Positions 22,761 to 34,215 of a stretch of DNA of 64,000 bases are shown here, piece by piece. Location: NCBI GenBank assembly GCA_026225945.1, contig JAMJFZ010000881.1, positions 1,059,501 to 1,123,500 on the forward strand, written 5' to 3'. Source of the stretch: Cricetomys ansorgei. Lineage: Eukaryota; Chordata; Mammalia; Rodentia; Nesomyidae. Each line of letters opens with the position of its first letter. Position 1 is the first letter of the stretch. Position numbers and translations under genes: made by a program. The notes beneath the pieces are model-generated. The model was not told the DNA's origin. It was given only the letters and a program-made list of their open reading frames with translations, and made no database searches.

Positions 22761-23254
22761 TATCAGTCTTGATTTGCTTTAGGGACATGTTTGTTAGGCA
22801 GATGCAGTCTGCTTGCTGTGTGGGTCTCAGTTTTGAGAACCACGATGGAGGATGGTATGTGCTCCAAGATACACGGTTGCAGTTAGCGGTTTCCCGGGGA
22901 GGGGAAACTCTACCTAAGGCTTCTTGGTTTTGTTCCCATGTTTCTATTAGGTGAGAAAAACTCAGAAGAGAGAATGCGACTGTGCATGACCAACCCAGAC
23001 ACTCGGTTGTCAAGGTGACGCTTCCTGTCACTCTCGGTCACTTTCAGTTGTAATGGTTTGTGGAAGTCATTCTGCGTATCACTGTAGAAGCTGCAGATTT
23101 CGTGTGTTTGTTTTGTTTTGTCGGAATAATGGCTAGCAAATCCCAGGCGCCTCTTGGAGTTTCATTTGGAAGACAATTAAATAAATTCAGTTCCATTAAT
23201 GAGTGTCTCATTAGAAGCAGCATGGTGAACGCAAACACTGAACTGTAACGGGGT
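22761..23254. other. Unassigned spacer
   Basis: No feature recognised; frames are short. Confidence 0.4.
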
Positions 23255-23370
23255 GAACGCCTGAACAGACTGCTTGATGCCTCGGTGTACTCATCTGTAG
23301 CATAATCAAATAACTGTGCACTTTTCAGGATTGTGAAGAGAATCCATGCACACATTAAGTAAGAAAAAGC
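23255..23370 (+). mobile_element. MIR fragment
   Basis: The run 'ctcggtgtactcatctgtagc' (in part), 'caggattgtgaagag' and 'acattaagtaag' matches the MIR centre on the plus strand ('..tttcctcatctgtaa..ggattgtgagg..'). Confidence 0.5.
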
Positions 23371-23394
23371 CACTCAAAATTTGGAGCATATTAT

Positions 23395-23485
23395 TTGTAT
23401 CTCTGTGTGTATGTGCACTTGTGTGAGGATACACATTATAGGTGTGTGTATAGGTGTATACACACATATACACATTATATGCTCA
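23395..23485. repeat. TG/CA-rich tract
   Basis: Interrupted tgtgtg and acacat units, including a self-complementary 'gtgtatacac' core near 23454-23463. Confidence 0.7.
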
Positions 23486-23584
23486 AGACACAGTCTCTTT
23501 GTCATTTTCCTCTGCCTACACCAGGCTAGTTGGCCAGGAAACTGCTGGAAAATCTGCAATCTCCATCTACCATCGTGTTTGTGT

Positions 23585-23745
23585 TCATGTATAAACGCTT
23601 ATAGGTGTATGTGCACATGCATGTGGAGATCAGGTCTACCCTGGCTGTCATTCTTCATGAGCTGTGCAGTTATCCTTTGTTTTTTGTTTTTGAGTCAGAG
23701 TTTCTCATTGGGAACCAGAACTCAATGACTAGGTAAGGCTGGGGG
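23585..23745 (-). mobile_element. B4 SINE fragment
   Basis: The plus strand runs 'gtgcacatgcatgtggagatc', 'ctaccctggctgtcattctt', then 'tttttgagtcagagtttctc'. This is the B4 order on the minus strand. The rest of the element is missing. Confidence 0.6.
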
Positions 23746-24329
23746 GAGGGGCCGCAAACCCTAGAAACCTTCCGGTCCCCACCTCTGCAGCACAGAGACT
23801 CGCCAAATTGGCGTGCACTGTATAAAAGCGATGATACTATTTGAATCGTTGGAACTACTGACAGCTTTCTATAAACACTTGCTTATGTAGGGGTTATTAG
23901 CACACTGTTTTGGGGTGTCGAAAGATCTTTCTCTTGGTCTTGACAATAAGCTAAGAGGTGCACACTCCTGTCTGTGGCCCTCCATCCATGAGAGAGACAA
24001 CCTTTCCATGCCAACACTTGTCCTACCTAGCTCTTCTTCATAACGCCAGCGGGCGTGGCTGATGCTGAGCGCACCATCTGGTCGCCGATATGCTTCTTAT
24101 CCTTTCAGACGGTGGAGGTGGAGACTGGGTAAAACCTAGCATATGAGAGGACCACAGCTGGCTTGCTATTTCAGAATATCAAAGGCTGCTAATGTTGCAG
24201 GTCCTTGTAGAGCGTCAGTCGGTTATTCAGTGCTGCGGCCCTGTGGACATCCTGCAGCTGAAGTCCCTGTCACTCCCAACAGTTGTCTCCGTTGAACACA
24301 CACACCTTTATGCTCATGAAGCTGTGCTA
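23746..24329. other. Unassigned stretch
   Basis: Nothing recognised. Confidence 0.35.
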
Positions 24330-24870
24330 ATGTAAGAACCACAGCTCTCATCTCAACAAGAATAAGAGTGTTTATTCTAGAGCCAAATGGCTTGGGAATA
24401 CAGATTTATGTTGCCTCAAATACCGTGTTCCAGTGAAGTAAGAATTTTATAGTGTTTTTTTAATAGTAACAGAATGAAGAAAGTCATAAATCAAAATATT
24501 TTCAAATACATTGGTGAGTACATCAGACAGGTGGGTAAGAGCAAAGTGGAAACCCTCCGCTATAGGACCCAAATGCTGTCTTATGACATTCTTAGTTCAG
24601 GGCTGGTGGAGGGCAGGGGTCGGCTAATACACTCAGAAGGATTTGTATAGTGATCTCATCTCAAGGATGGTGGTTCTGCGGACAGAGGTGGGCAATGCAT
24701 GGTTACAGAGGAGAGTAAGATAATTCAAGAAATTTGGCTGTGGGCCTGCAGCACCCTAACCTCTCCACGATCACTGGGTCCTAACTGGTCAACCATCTGG
24801 GAGAGTATTTAATGTGGGCATGGCTTCTTCAGCAGCTTCGGTTAACAACTGCAAATTGTGAGTTACGTTC
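24330..24870 (-). mobile_element. Candidate LTR (unclassified)
   Basis: On the minus strand a TATAAAA-like box (plus 24446-24452) is followed about 75 bases later by AATAAA (plus 24371-24376), the spacing expected of an LTR promoter and polyadenylation signal. Termini and target duplication are not visible. A similar arrangement exists at 26750-27250. Confidence 0.3.
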
Positions 24871-25765
24871 TAAGTGAAGGACCACTGAATGTTGATCAAC
24901 TAAACCCAATCGTATTAACTTACATTTGTGTATCTTTATTGTAGACTTTAAAAACTGAACAACGTTTTCAAATTACTGAGAAAGTTCAGTAATCTTGCAT
25001 GTTTTCTGTAGTAGCTCTACAGAAAGTCGAAGCCAACGAGAACGGCCAAAGGCAGGAAGGGGGTTCTAACAAGTGCTCTGTGGGAAGTGGCACCTCTGTT
25101 TATTCAGCTATCTGCTCCCCAGACAGAACTAAATGGATTTACAAATTTTCCAAAATAAATGCAGACTGAAAAATAAAAATCACCCTCAGGGCTTAGTAAA
25201 AGCCAAAGGCTTCCAGCTTAATAGCTAATTGTTTTGGAAATTTGTGTTTCTAAAATGGTGGGTGGGTGTGGGCAGGCAAAATGTGAACGCCATCCCGACC
25301 GTAGTTAATTAAAAGCAGTTGTCGAAGAATGAGCTGATTTTGGCCAAAAGTGCTGAAAAGAATTGCAACACTTGAGATGGCGGGGGAGAAGTCAGACAGA
25401 CATCTGAAGAAGTATCTGTTTCTTCATGTTGCTGGCAATTCACTCCAGCCAGAAAACTGTGAAGGATGGATGTATGCAGAAGCTTATTCTTTCTGACACA
25501 AGTAGATAGCCAGTCTTTTAAGCAAGCTGAGTTCTCTGAAAGTCAAACAAAAACAAACCAACCAACTGACAAATAGTTCAAACGTTGTTACTTTCTGAGC
25601 CCTGGAGTTTTCCCCCAAGGAGTGGCCTATATAATTAGTACAGTTACTTATGTTTTAATCAGTTCAGTTAATTTTACTGGCATGGTAACAGCGCTGACAA
25701 GAGGAGGAAGAGCTCTCTAGTGGATCATTAGAGCCTTTCTGGGGAGCAACTGGACAACGCCATCA
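24871..25765. other. Unassigned stretch
   Basis: No gene or repeat recognised; 'caaacaaaaacaaaccaacc' near 25543-25562 may be a degraded tail. Confidence 0.35.
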
Positions 25766-25769
25766 AAAC

Positions 25770-25860
25770 CCTTGATGCAGCTGGCATGGTGGCTTATGCG
25801 GGAGACTGAGGTAGGAGGTTCAAGGCCAGACTAGGCTACTGAGTGAGGCCTGTCTCACAG
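25770..25860 (+). mobile_element. Deleted B1-like SINE
   Basis: The run 'gcatggtggcttatgcgggag' (in part), 'gaggttcaaggccagactagg' and 'gaggcctgtctcaca' is a B1 with an internal deletion, on the plus strand; its tail is the CAA repeat that follows. Confidence 0.6.
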
Positions 25861-25890
25861 CAACAACAACAACAACAAACAACAAACAAT
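25859..25890. repeat. (CAA)n microsatellite
   Basis: CAA units at the tail of the preceding B1-like element. Confidence 0.9.
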
Positions 25891-25934
25891 AAACTAAATG
25901 TAGCCCTGGCCCAGATTCTTCCTTCATCCATTAA

Positions 25935-26125
25935 ATATAAATATATCTCTCTATTTAGTGTGTATGTATATGTGCACAGGCATGCAAGTGCTGGAGGTCA
26001 GAGGACAATTTCATAGAGTCAGTTTATTTCCTTCCACCATTTAAGTGGACTCTGGGGATTGAACTCATGTCACCAGCCTTGTGTAGCAAGTGCCTTTACC
26101 CACTGAGCCCCCCCACTGGCCCTAT
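25935..26125 (-). mobile_element. B3 SINE
   Basis: The plus strand shows 'gtgctggaggtcagaggac', 'ttccttccaccatttaag', 'tggggattgaactcatg' and 'ctttacccactgagcc', the B3 element in reverse complement from tail to tRNA-like 5' end. Confidence 0.85.
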
Positions 26126-26749
26126 AGTACTCTGAGACATGAAACCTCTCCAGTGATTAGCCTATTGTAAGAGACATTACACTAGTGTTTCGTTTCATTT
26201 TATTTTTTTAACGAAACAAATGATGTCACCACTGCAGTCAGTGATGTGCTACTTGAGGTTATATTTTTAGCGTTGCTGGCCGTGAATCTGTCGATCATTT
26301 CAACCTGCTTTTTTTTTTTTTTTAATGGCACGTTGTTAAAATCACTCACGTCACAAGCTGTCTATGTGAAACGGCAATCAAGCTATGAGATGTCAATTTC
26401 AGTGGTAACGGTGACCCTGGAATCACTATGACGTGAGGATTTCCCACGCTGTAAAGAAACAGACTCAGTCTTCCTGGGTATTTCACTATTCAAGGCCCCA
26501 GCGGGAGTTTGCTGTGCTGTACCGGGTGAGCGTCACCTTCTCACCTCTGTGCCTATCCTCTCTCTGTGATCCACTGAACCCTTGTGGCAGGCAGCAGCAA
26601 TGGCTCAGCCAGACATCTTAAAGACATGACCATACAGTAACAATAAAGCAAAGCATATTTCACGGCCTTCCACAAGGCTTGGCCTCACCGCTGACTTATT
26701 CTAAGACAGCCTCTCGTGATGCGTTGGATTTTCTCTAAATTCTACTTAT
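26126..26749. other. Unassigned stretch with T15 run
   Basis: A T15 run lies at 26309-26323. Short plus frames at 26246-26431 and 26433-26621 show no domain. Confidence 0.4.
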
Positions 26750-27250
26750 GTTGTCAAAACAAAAGGACACTCTGCTTTAACAAACAAGAAATGGTTTATT
26801 TTGAACCAGATACGAGTAACCGAGGTTTGGGGGTATGGATTCAAGTTATTGTGAATGGAATGGTCTGAGTGAAGGAATTTATACAAACTTTTATAGACAA
26901 AGTAAGAAAATTCAGATCCTGCCTGCTGTGTCCCAGTAGATCAGCTCTTACAAAGTAGGACTTTTTTTTTTTCTATCAGTTTCTTTTTGTCTCTCTTACG
27001 GCATTCTCAGATGTAAGGTTGGTGGAAGCTAATGGTCCGCTAAGCTGAGCAGTACATTCCTAGGGGTTTACCTAATTGCCATGAGAATGCTAGGTCAGAC
27101 ACAAAGGTTAAAAGTAACTGGCTGTTTTTCCAAAAGGCCCTGAACTAGACCTAGATGGTTTTGGCCCTCTACCTGCAACATTCCCCGGCTCACAGTCAAC
27201 ACATTCAATTCATCCAAGGTCGAACAGTCTGCAGGGTCTTAGGAGAGATG
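26750..27250 (-). mobile_element. Candidate LTR (unclassified)
   Basis: On the minus strand TATAAAAG (plus 26888-26895) precedes AATAAA (plus 26795-26800) by about 95 bases, typical of an LTR U3-R arrangement. The U3 side would extend to the right, perhaps beyond 27250. I cannot see defined TG...CA ends or a duplication, so the class is not assigned. Confidence 0.35.
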
Positions 27251-27871
27251 AGGTGCCTTTGAGTTTACTAAACTCAAGTTCCCCTTGCCAGCCAGTTATC
27301 ACCATCTGTGCAGCACAACAGCCAGTGTGGGAAGGCTTATTTCAGGAATCCAGTAAACACAAGGAGAGGCCAACAGCCCTTCAGGAAGACATCCTTAGAC
27401 TGTGTAACGGTACTGCCTGTCGTCGCCTGGGTAGGTGGAAATGTAAGACTCCTACCAGCCTTTTTCAGACTCCAGCAGGCGCGATGATGGTGCTGTTTAT
27501 ATCATCCAGGATACACAAAAGTCTTCAGATTATTTATTTGTCACCATGGTGACATGGCTTTAAGGAGGGGAGGTGAGCACAGCAGAGTTCATTTCGTTCA
27601 CTGGTGTTTATTCTAGACAGTGCACAGGCTGTGAAGTTGCTTGAAGGAATACATTTGTAGGTATACGGCTGTTAGTATACGGAGTGATAAAAGTTTGTGA
27701 ACGGATCTCCTGCATTCAGAGGGACTGAACTTTTGCTGGATCTCCCAGCTAAGTTAATAAAACATCTTGATCATTTAAGACCATGTATTTTAATTTGTTG
27801 TCCTACTGTGTGGTCAGTCTGCTTAAGTCTGCCTTTAAGAGAACAAAGTAGCAAACATTGGCCTCTGACCA

Positions 27872-27910
<39 letters not shown>

Positions 27911-28710
27911 GTGTGTGTGGTAATCATTTGCCCAAGGCATCCAACAGCTGGGAAATAACCTCATACAACAAATACCCACCACAAACATGGGAAGTGACCC
28001 GTGGACACAGCTCCACAGCGCATGCCTGCAGTACTGTTGCTTTTTCTGAGTGATTTGGAGTCAGTTGGGGCTAATAAAGTTATTTCTTCCCTTGTAAGGC
28101 TCTGCTAAGGATTTCTGTAAAGAATCGCCCCATCTTTTCCCCATGGAACGTTTCCTGTGCTGTTCATTAAATACGTAACAAAGCCCTTTGTTAGGAGAGA
28201 CTTAGGGGCAGTCAGCCATTAGACAGAAACACACAACAGACAGATCACAGTAACCACAAACTATAGACTGAGGGAGACACAGAGAGGGAGATGGAGAACT
28301 CAAACTGGGGCTTGCTCTCAGTTAACCTTGTCTCCGAGGTTATCTTTAATCTGTTAACTGATGTGAGGACAGGGTATAAAGTGGCATGAGACACAGGGAG
28401 CTGCAATAAAATGCCAATTACATATATACATGAAAATATAGCACCATTACCAAATCAATAAGGAAATCCATTCAGTTAGATAAATCCTGATAGAGTTATT
28501 AGCTATTAAATGAACAACGTTCTTCATTTTCCTTAGGAAATAGTCTATTGTTTGGGATGCCAGAGTTTGGTTATGCAATTGGGATACTCCCTAAAGAGAA
28601 TTCATCTTGAGGGATTTAAAATAGGGCTTATCAAGGCTAAAAAATCTAGACTTTTTCTTTAAATATAAATTAAATGAAAGAATTATCTCTTAGGGTACTA
28701 TAATATCTTT
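27251..28710. other. Unassigned stretch
   Basis: Apart from the TG microsatellite listed separately, nothing is identified. At 28375-28410 a plus-strand TATAAA and AATAAA lie only about 30 bases apart, too close for a convincing LTR promoter. Confidence 0.35.
27875..27919. repeat. (TG)n microsatellite
   Basis: TG run with one 'tatatatg' interruption. Confidence 0.95.
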
Positions 28711-28918
28711 TGTATTTTGAGACAGGTTTTTAACTTTGTAGCCATGGCTGGCCTGAAACTCACCGTATAGACCAGATTAGATTGGCCTGGAACTCTCTAA
28801 GTAGATCTGACTGTCCTGGAACTCACTACATAGATGAAGCTGGCCTCCAACTCGCAGTGATCCACCTGCACCTGCTCCCGGAGAGCTGGAGTTCCAGGTG
28901 TGTACCGCCATACCTGGA
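28711..28918 (-). mobile_element. B1 SINE with internal duplication
   Basis: The plus strand starts 'tttgagacaggtttttaac' and ends with 'ggtgtgtaccgccatacctgg', a B1 in reverse complement. It is about 208 bp, against roughly 140-150 for a B1 monomer. The excess is a second copy of the central module: 'gcctgaaactcac...tagacc' is followed by 'tgtcctggaactcac...tagatg', each leading to a 'ggcct' half. Confidence 0.7.
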
Positions 28919-29194
28919 ACACGCTAATATTCTTGAGCATGAAGACTCAATTCAAGTAGCATAGGAGATTCAGGTAAGTAAATATTCATAAGAGCGTACA
29001 ACTAAAGCAAAAAAATATCCTGGAATCATCTTTTGTAGTTTAACTAAAAGCATTGACTTCAGCATTGTTCTATTTATTTAAAAAAGTATATTAATACACA
29101 TTTCAAACATCTCAGAAAAGAATGTAGTCAATAGAAGACTCAGTATGGGTATTCACTCACTTGAGCTTATTGATAGTCTATGTAATCAGGTCTA

Positions 29195-29610
29195 GTTTTT
29201 CTGAAATCAAGTAGCTGCGCCTTCAGAAGGAGTTGGTAAACCTTTGAGGTGGATCTAAGAGTTTCTACCTGCAAGATTTGCATCCCTGGGAATGGTGGGT
29301 AGTGTCTAGTATGGTCCTTTCCACCTAGGCTGAGAGTGCTCTATACATTTTCCAATAGAGGAACTCGCCTGCTTTAGCTCATGCCCACTCAGCTCTTCAT
29401 CTCCCAGATGTTTAATGTGGGAAGAGTCTGTAGTGCATTGGTAAGTTTATCTGCTGTGTAGGAAGTGTGCAGCATCTTGGGCCAAGTGCCAGGATTTTTG
29501 CTAGGAGTTGTGATTCTGTAGAATTTTGAGGCAATAGATACAAAGCTTATATAAAGGAAAATATCGAACAAACCAAAGAAGAGCAAAACTTTCCCAATTC
29601 TAGACACTGT
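29195..29610 (-). pseudogene. Endogenous retrovirus pol remnant, integrase C-terminal end
   Basis: On the minus strand the 21 bases at 29329-29309 read PRWKGPY in one frame, the GPY/F-type motif of the C-terminal DNA-binding domain of gammaretrovirus-like integrases, which join viral DNA to the host chromosome. The bases downstream on that strand keep a weakly similar pattern, with in-frame stops right after the motif and again before an IHL residue group. Upstream, a different frame carries a short Tyr-Trp-Lys cluster, so a frameshift separates the two. The 72-codon minus frame at 29607-29389 lies where the rest of the domain would be. The gene is clearly dead. No intact LTR, gag or env is visible nearby. 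Confidence 0.45.
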
Positions 29611-32120
29611 GGTCTAGTAAGCTCCATTTGGGGGTTGAAGTAACATTCCCCATTATTTCCCACAGCAGATGCAAGATAAATACTTACTGTACCTCTGTTG
29701 CAGATAGGACAAAACCATAGGACCTTGTCAATGAAGCACAACCCAAGGCTTCCTTTCGTTGTCTTTTGTTGTGTTGCTCTGGGATTCTAGTTTAGGTTGT
29801 AAGAAAATCAGTATAGGAACATCAGTGTGTTCACCATGAGTTAAATCTCTCTACTTCTCTAAATATTCACATGGAAGAATATTGTAATTATGGAAACTAA
29901 AACAACTTGGGGAACAGAAGACAATGTTTCCCAATGCTTTTTTCTTTGCTTGAAATATCCTTTTTATTTTCTTGGTGGCATTCCTCCTCTAAGGATGGCA
30001 AACGTCTACATTAACCCGTGGGACTTGTGTTTTGAATTGACCTACAAGCAGCTTAGATGGATAGAATCATGTATCACTTGATTCCTTCCAGGGCTTAGGG
30101 TGTAACATGTTCTCTCCGTGGAACACAAGTGGTCTCAAGATACCGAGTGGTCACATTTCATGTGTATATTCTTGGAGCAGCTGGTAAAATCCTTTCCGAC
30201 TCAGGAGCAAGGTTGTTTAGGGGTTTTTCCCTGTGTAGCAGTTGTCATCCTGGACAGACTCTCCTGGAAACCTCCATAAGACAATTAACTACTCAATTCT
30301 ACCTTTTTGTGATTGAGAGAAACAAACACCTCTGATTTTTGATGTCTTTATGATCAGATATTCATAGAACAATATTAAATGAACAAGATCATGGGAAACA
30401 GGAGATGATGAAAAGATAAAAAAAGGCCTAGTTAGATGATGAGGTCTCTAATAAACTCAAAAGCCAGTGGTGGCGAACCAACTCAGATAAATGTTCTGAA
30501 GGAACACAATATCCAAATATCAGCAATCCGCTCAGAAGGAACCAAAGGGTTGTCAACAAAAGCAGAGGCCCCAGGAAGGACTCGCCAGCATCTGCAGAAA
30601 GAAGCGACGTGGTTGGAGGGTATCAGGGCTCCTGTTGATGTCTCTCAGTTGTGATTCCTCTAATTAAAGTTAATTGTCTGTGGGTTCCATGTTGAGTGCC
30701 AAAATTTTCAATGAAAAACAAAAACTGAGCTTTAAAGGAAATAAAAGTTTATCCCAAGGCAAGTGCGGGTTAAGCAAACAGAAAAATACGCATTCCATCT
30801 GTCCATAGTCACAGCGTTCTACTCAGCAGGATCAAGCTAATGTGTGGAGAAGAAGCCTCTTCAGAGAACTCCAGCTTCATAGTATCAGCATGCTCCTATT
30901 TTGATAAGCTGTTGGGTTACCGCATTTTCAGTATCAAACAGGGAGCAGGGATGCTCTGTGACAACAGTAAACTCATATTTATTAAGGTGATTACAATATG
31001 TCCTACAGAAGTGGACGGTAGGGCTACCAGCTATGGTCATGTTTTGCTGGTTAGTTTACCAAACTAATTTATTGTTGGCAAAGAGAATTGTAAAGACTTT
31101 TGAAATATGAATGATCAGAAAGAATTTTAGAAAATCAAGGGAATAAAAGTGCAGGGAAAAAAAATAAAAAAGGAATTATATTCTTAAGTAAACTCTAGCT
31201 TCTGATATTGTTGGAATCAATAAAACACGGGCCTTGCTGTGCTTCCATTTAAGTCTCAGATCTATCACTGTATTGCATTATCTCGCATGGTACTGTACAC
31301 AATTAGTGAGTATTGAGATTTGATCAATGTGCACTGTAGCAGTACACTACAATCTTTTACCCTCAATTTAGGGAAGGAGAAAGGAAGGATAGAAATCTTC
31401 ACTGCTTTTACAAGTGGCCTTAATACAGAAAGAGAGAACAGTAGAAATCTTCACAGCCTCGTTTTTGGCTGTCCTAAGCTCGAATCTCTCCAACCTTTGT
31501 TTAGTTACAGATTATCTCACTAACTAAGGACAGCAATTCAACCAGTGAACCACCAACCATCACCCACTCCGACTCGCCAGGCTTCAGACCTTTTATGCCC
31601 TAAGCCAAAAGTTCCCATAAACCCATGGGGCATGCAATCCTCAAAATAAGCTACAGGTGCCAGAACGACTGCACCCAACCAAATTATAGCCACCTGCATC
31701 AAGCATTCCAAATCCAACTCATAAACAAATATACCACACCTGGGGTGGGAACAAGAACCGCTAGTGACCAGTCAGTTAAACTAAAAAGCTTTCCTTAACA
31801 TAAGAATCCCAAACGTTCCCCTACAGTGTACCAACAATCTAGCAACTCTCTAGGTAGCTGAATGGCAGCTGAAACAATATATGGCAGAAGCTTGTTCATT
31901 GTCGGTGACAATCCACTTTTGAAATGTGACAGGCTTGTCGAAAATCTCAAAGTAATTTTTAGTATAAAATTAGATGACACATATTGCAAGCATAAGTTAG
32001 AAGCTGATGCTGATCTGGAGAAATAAAATACTTTATAAATACTAAGGTAGCTCATTGATTACCTTGAAAAAGTGGTACATAAGCAGAAGTTAGATTTAGA
32101 ATGTAAAGATGTACATAATA
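29611..32120. other. Unassigned stretch, possible further ERV remnants
   Basis: AT-rich DNA without a recognisable gene. As the retroviral fragment at 29.2-29.6 kb lies on the minus strand, earlier pol and gag remnants would be expected here, but I cannot identify motifs. Minus-strand AATAAA complements occur near 30978-30983. Confidence 0.3.
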
Positions 32121-32143
32121 CACACACCACACACACACACACA

Positions 32144-32185
<42 letters not shown>
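32121..32185. repeat. (CA)n microsatellite
   Basis: CA run of about 32 units with single interruptions. Confidence 0.95.
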
Positions 32186-32190
<5 letters not shown>

Positions 32191-32282
32191 TGTCTTTATA
32201 ATAAGACTTGGTGATTCTGACTTGCAAGAGTATAAAAGTAGTAGAGGTTCAGGCCTTAGACTCTTGTGATCCTAGAGCTGGA
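32191..32282 (+). repeat. Left copy of a dispersed direct repeat
   Basis: The block ending 'ccttagactcttgtgatcc' is shared with 32871-32982; both also carry 'taagacttg' and 'agtagtagagg' in the same order. The copies are imperfect and differ in length by about 20 bases. Confidence 0.8.
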
Positions 32283-32870
32283 TATATATTTACATATGAG
32301 ACAGAAGAAATCTGCAACAGAAGGAGAACAATCACTCCTCTTGGCTCAGAAGACTGAGCACCCAGTACTGAAAGTTCAGTGCCACCTGGGAGACATTGCT
32401 GCCTAGCTGTTCATCTTAATGTTCTGATTCCACAGTGTTCTCCAGAGGACACACTTGTTTATATTGTGAGTGACTAAGAATTCAGGGTTGCATGAACAAA
32501 AAACAATCAGAACAACAGCAATTAAAACACAAAAGGCATTTTATTAGTGTTTTACCAGCTCCTTGTAGGAAAACTCTAGTTTGTTGGCCAGGGAAGAATT
32601 ATTTTGTTTCCTCTCTGGGCACTTTCTTCCATTTCTAACCAACCAAACTGTTCTGTGACTTTTGTCTTGACATTCGGAAAATGGTACTGTGGGTAATCAT
32701 CCATCTTTCCCAACACAGTAAACAAAAGAGGGTAATGAAATCATTACTGAAAGGGAAAATGAAAAGGATCTGGGGAGCATGGGACACCTTTATTGGACAT
32801 TGCAATTTTTAGACTAGGTCTTTTGTTACCCCCAAATAATCTGTTGGAATGTGAGATAGCTAAATTCATT
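32283..32870. other. DNA between the two direct-repeat copies
   Basis: About 590 bases with no open frame of note and no recognised repeat. It could be the body of an insertion bounded by the two copies. Confidence 0.4.
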
Positions 32871-32982
32871 TGTCTTAATTCTTTACAGTAAGACTTGATG
32901 GTTTTGATCACAAGGCTATAAAATATCTTGTTTCAGTAGTAGAGGGTCAGAGCCTTAGACTCTTGTGATCCCAGAGTTGAAC
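32871..32982 (+). repeat. Right copy of a dispersed direct repeat
   Basis: Second copy of the block at 32191-32282, running directly into an L1 3' UTR. Confidence 0.8.
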
Positions 32983-33340
32983 AAGGAGAATACCAATGAT
33001 ATGCCAAACTACACAGGGAAAAGCCCATGGGACCTTAACCTTACACAAAGAACTACAGGCAACTGAGTAATACTGAGTCAGGAGACGTGGTCCTTCCCAG
33101 GGAAGAGCACATCAATTGATTGTCAGTTGTCAAATGGTCAGCCCTGAAAACATGTACAAGCAACATTATATGGACTCACCGGGTTATATTTGGGAAAATA
33201 TATGTATATCCTAATACATATCTGAACACAATAACAATTTATGAAAAAGGAGAGCATGGATTTGGAGTGAGGAGGGGTGTATGGGAAGGAAGAAATATTG
33301 TAATTAGAATATAATCTAAAAAATAAACAACAAAAAAGAC
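32983..33340 (+). mobile_element. L1 3' UTR (5'-truncated insertion)
   Basis: Rodent L1 3' UTR signatures occur in order: 'acacaaagaactacaggcaa', 'atggtcagccctgaaaac', 'attatatggactcaccggg', 'aatattgtaattagaatata', then an A-rich tail (33313-33340). No ORF2 precedes it, so the copy is severely 5' truncated. Confidence 0.85.
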
Positions 33341-33529
33341 CAAGAGATGTGCTAGGTTTAGGAGCTAAATGTTTTCTTCTTGTGTATGTAAGATTCTTAG
33401 CACACTGGTATGCTGTAGATGTTTTATTTAAATCATCTCTTTGATTCTGTAATACTCAAGAAATTGCTTCAGGATGATTGTGAAGATCAACAGAGATAAA
33501 ATAGGCAGTATCTATTATACTAATGTTTC

Positions 33530-34215
33530 ATGCCTGCAGGATGTCTGGGCACTTGTGGGATGCCCTGGTGACTGCAGGTGGTCCTGGTGCCTGTTGGATG
33601 TCCAGGGACCTGTGGGATGACAGATGTCTATGAGTGCTTATAGGAAGACTGTGTGCCTCCATGATGTCTGGGTATCTGTGGGTTGGCTGGGTGCCTGTGT
33701 GATGCCTGGGTGCTTGCAAGATATCTGGGTTCCTGTGGAATATCTGGAAGCCTGCAGGAGGCCCTGGTGCCTGTGGCAGGTCCTGGTGCTGGCTGGATGT
33801 TGGGGTACTGCATGATGTCTGGGTTCCTGTGTGATGTCCAGGCACCTGCTGGATGCCCTGGTGCCTGTGGGATGTCCAGGGGCCTGTGCGATGATGGGTG
33901 CCTATGGGAAGACTGCATGCCTCTATGATGTCTGAGTGTCTGTGGGTTGGCTGGGTGCCTGTGTGATGCCCTGGCATCTGTGGGATTCCCTGATACCCAC
34001 AGGAGATCTTGGTGTCTGCTAGATGTCTGGATGCTTGCTGGATATTTGGGTCCCTGCTGAATGTCTGGGTGCCTCCAGGAGCCCTGGTACCTGTGGGAGG
34101 TCCTATATACTGACCAGGTACCGGAGGGATGACTGGTTTCTTGTGGGAGGGCGTGGCCCCTGTGGGATGTTGGTGGGTCTGCAGGATGCCCTCATGCTTG
34201 CAGCATACCAAGGAG
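33530..34215. repeat. 19-bp minisatellite, about 36 units
   Basis: The array consists of diverged units of consensus GATGTCTGGGTGCCTGTGG. Units vary mostly by substitution, with a few longer or shorter ones. A higher-order copy is visible: the block around 33600-33720 recurs about 264 bp later (for example 'gggttggctgggtgcctgtg' at 33680 and 33944), close to 14 units. The consensus has no stop codon in any of six frames, which explains an uninterrupted 244-codon minus frame (34262-33528) and several plus frames. The minus frame reads His/Pro/Gln/Thr-rich repeats with a 19-residue period. I see no reason to regard it as a gene. Confidence 0.9.

Noticed and set aside
28375..28410. Plus-strand TATAAA and AATAAA as an LTR promoter
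   Set aside because: They are about 30 bases apart, leaving almost no R region, and no termini are visible.
33530..34215. CRISPR-like array
   Set aside because: Units are adjacent and diverged with no unique spacers, and the DNA is mammalian; this is a minisatellite.
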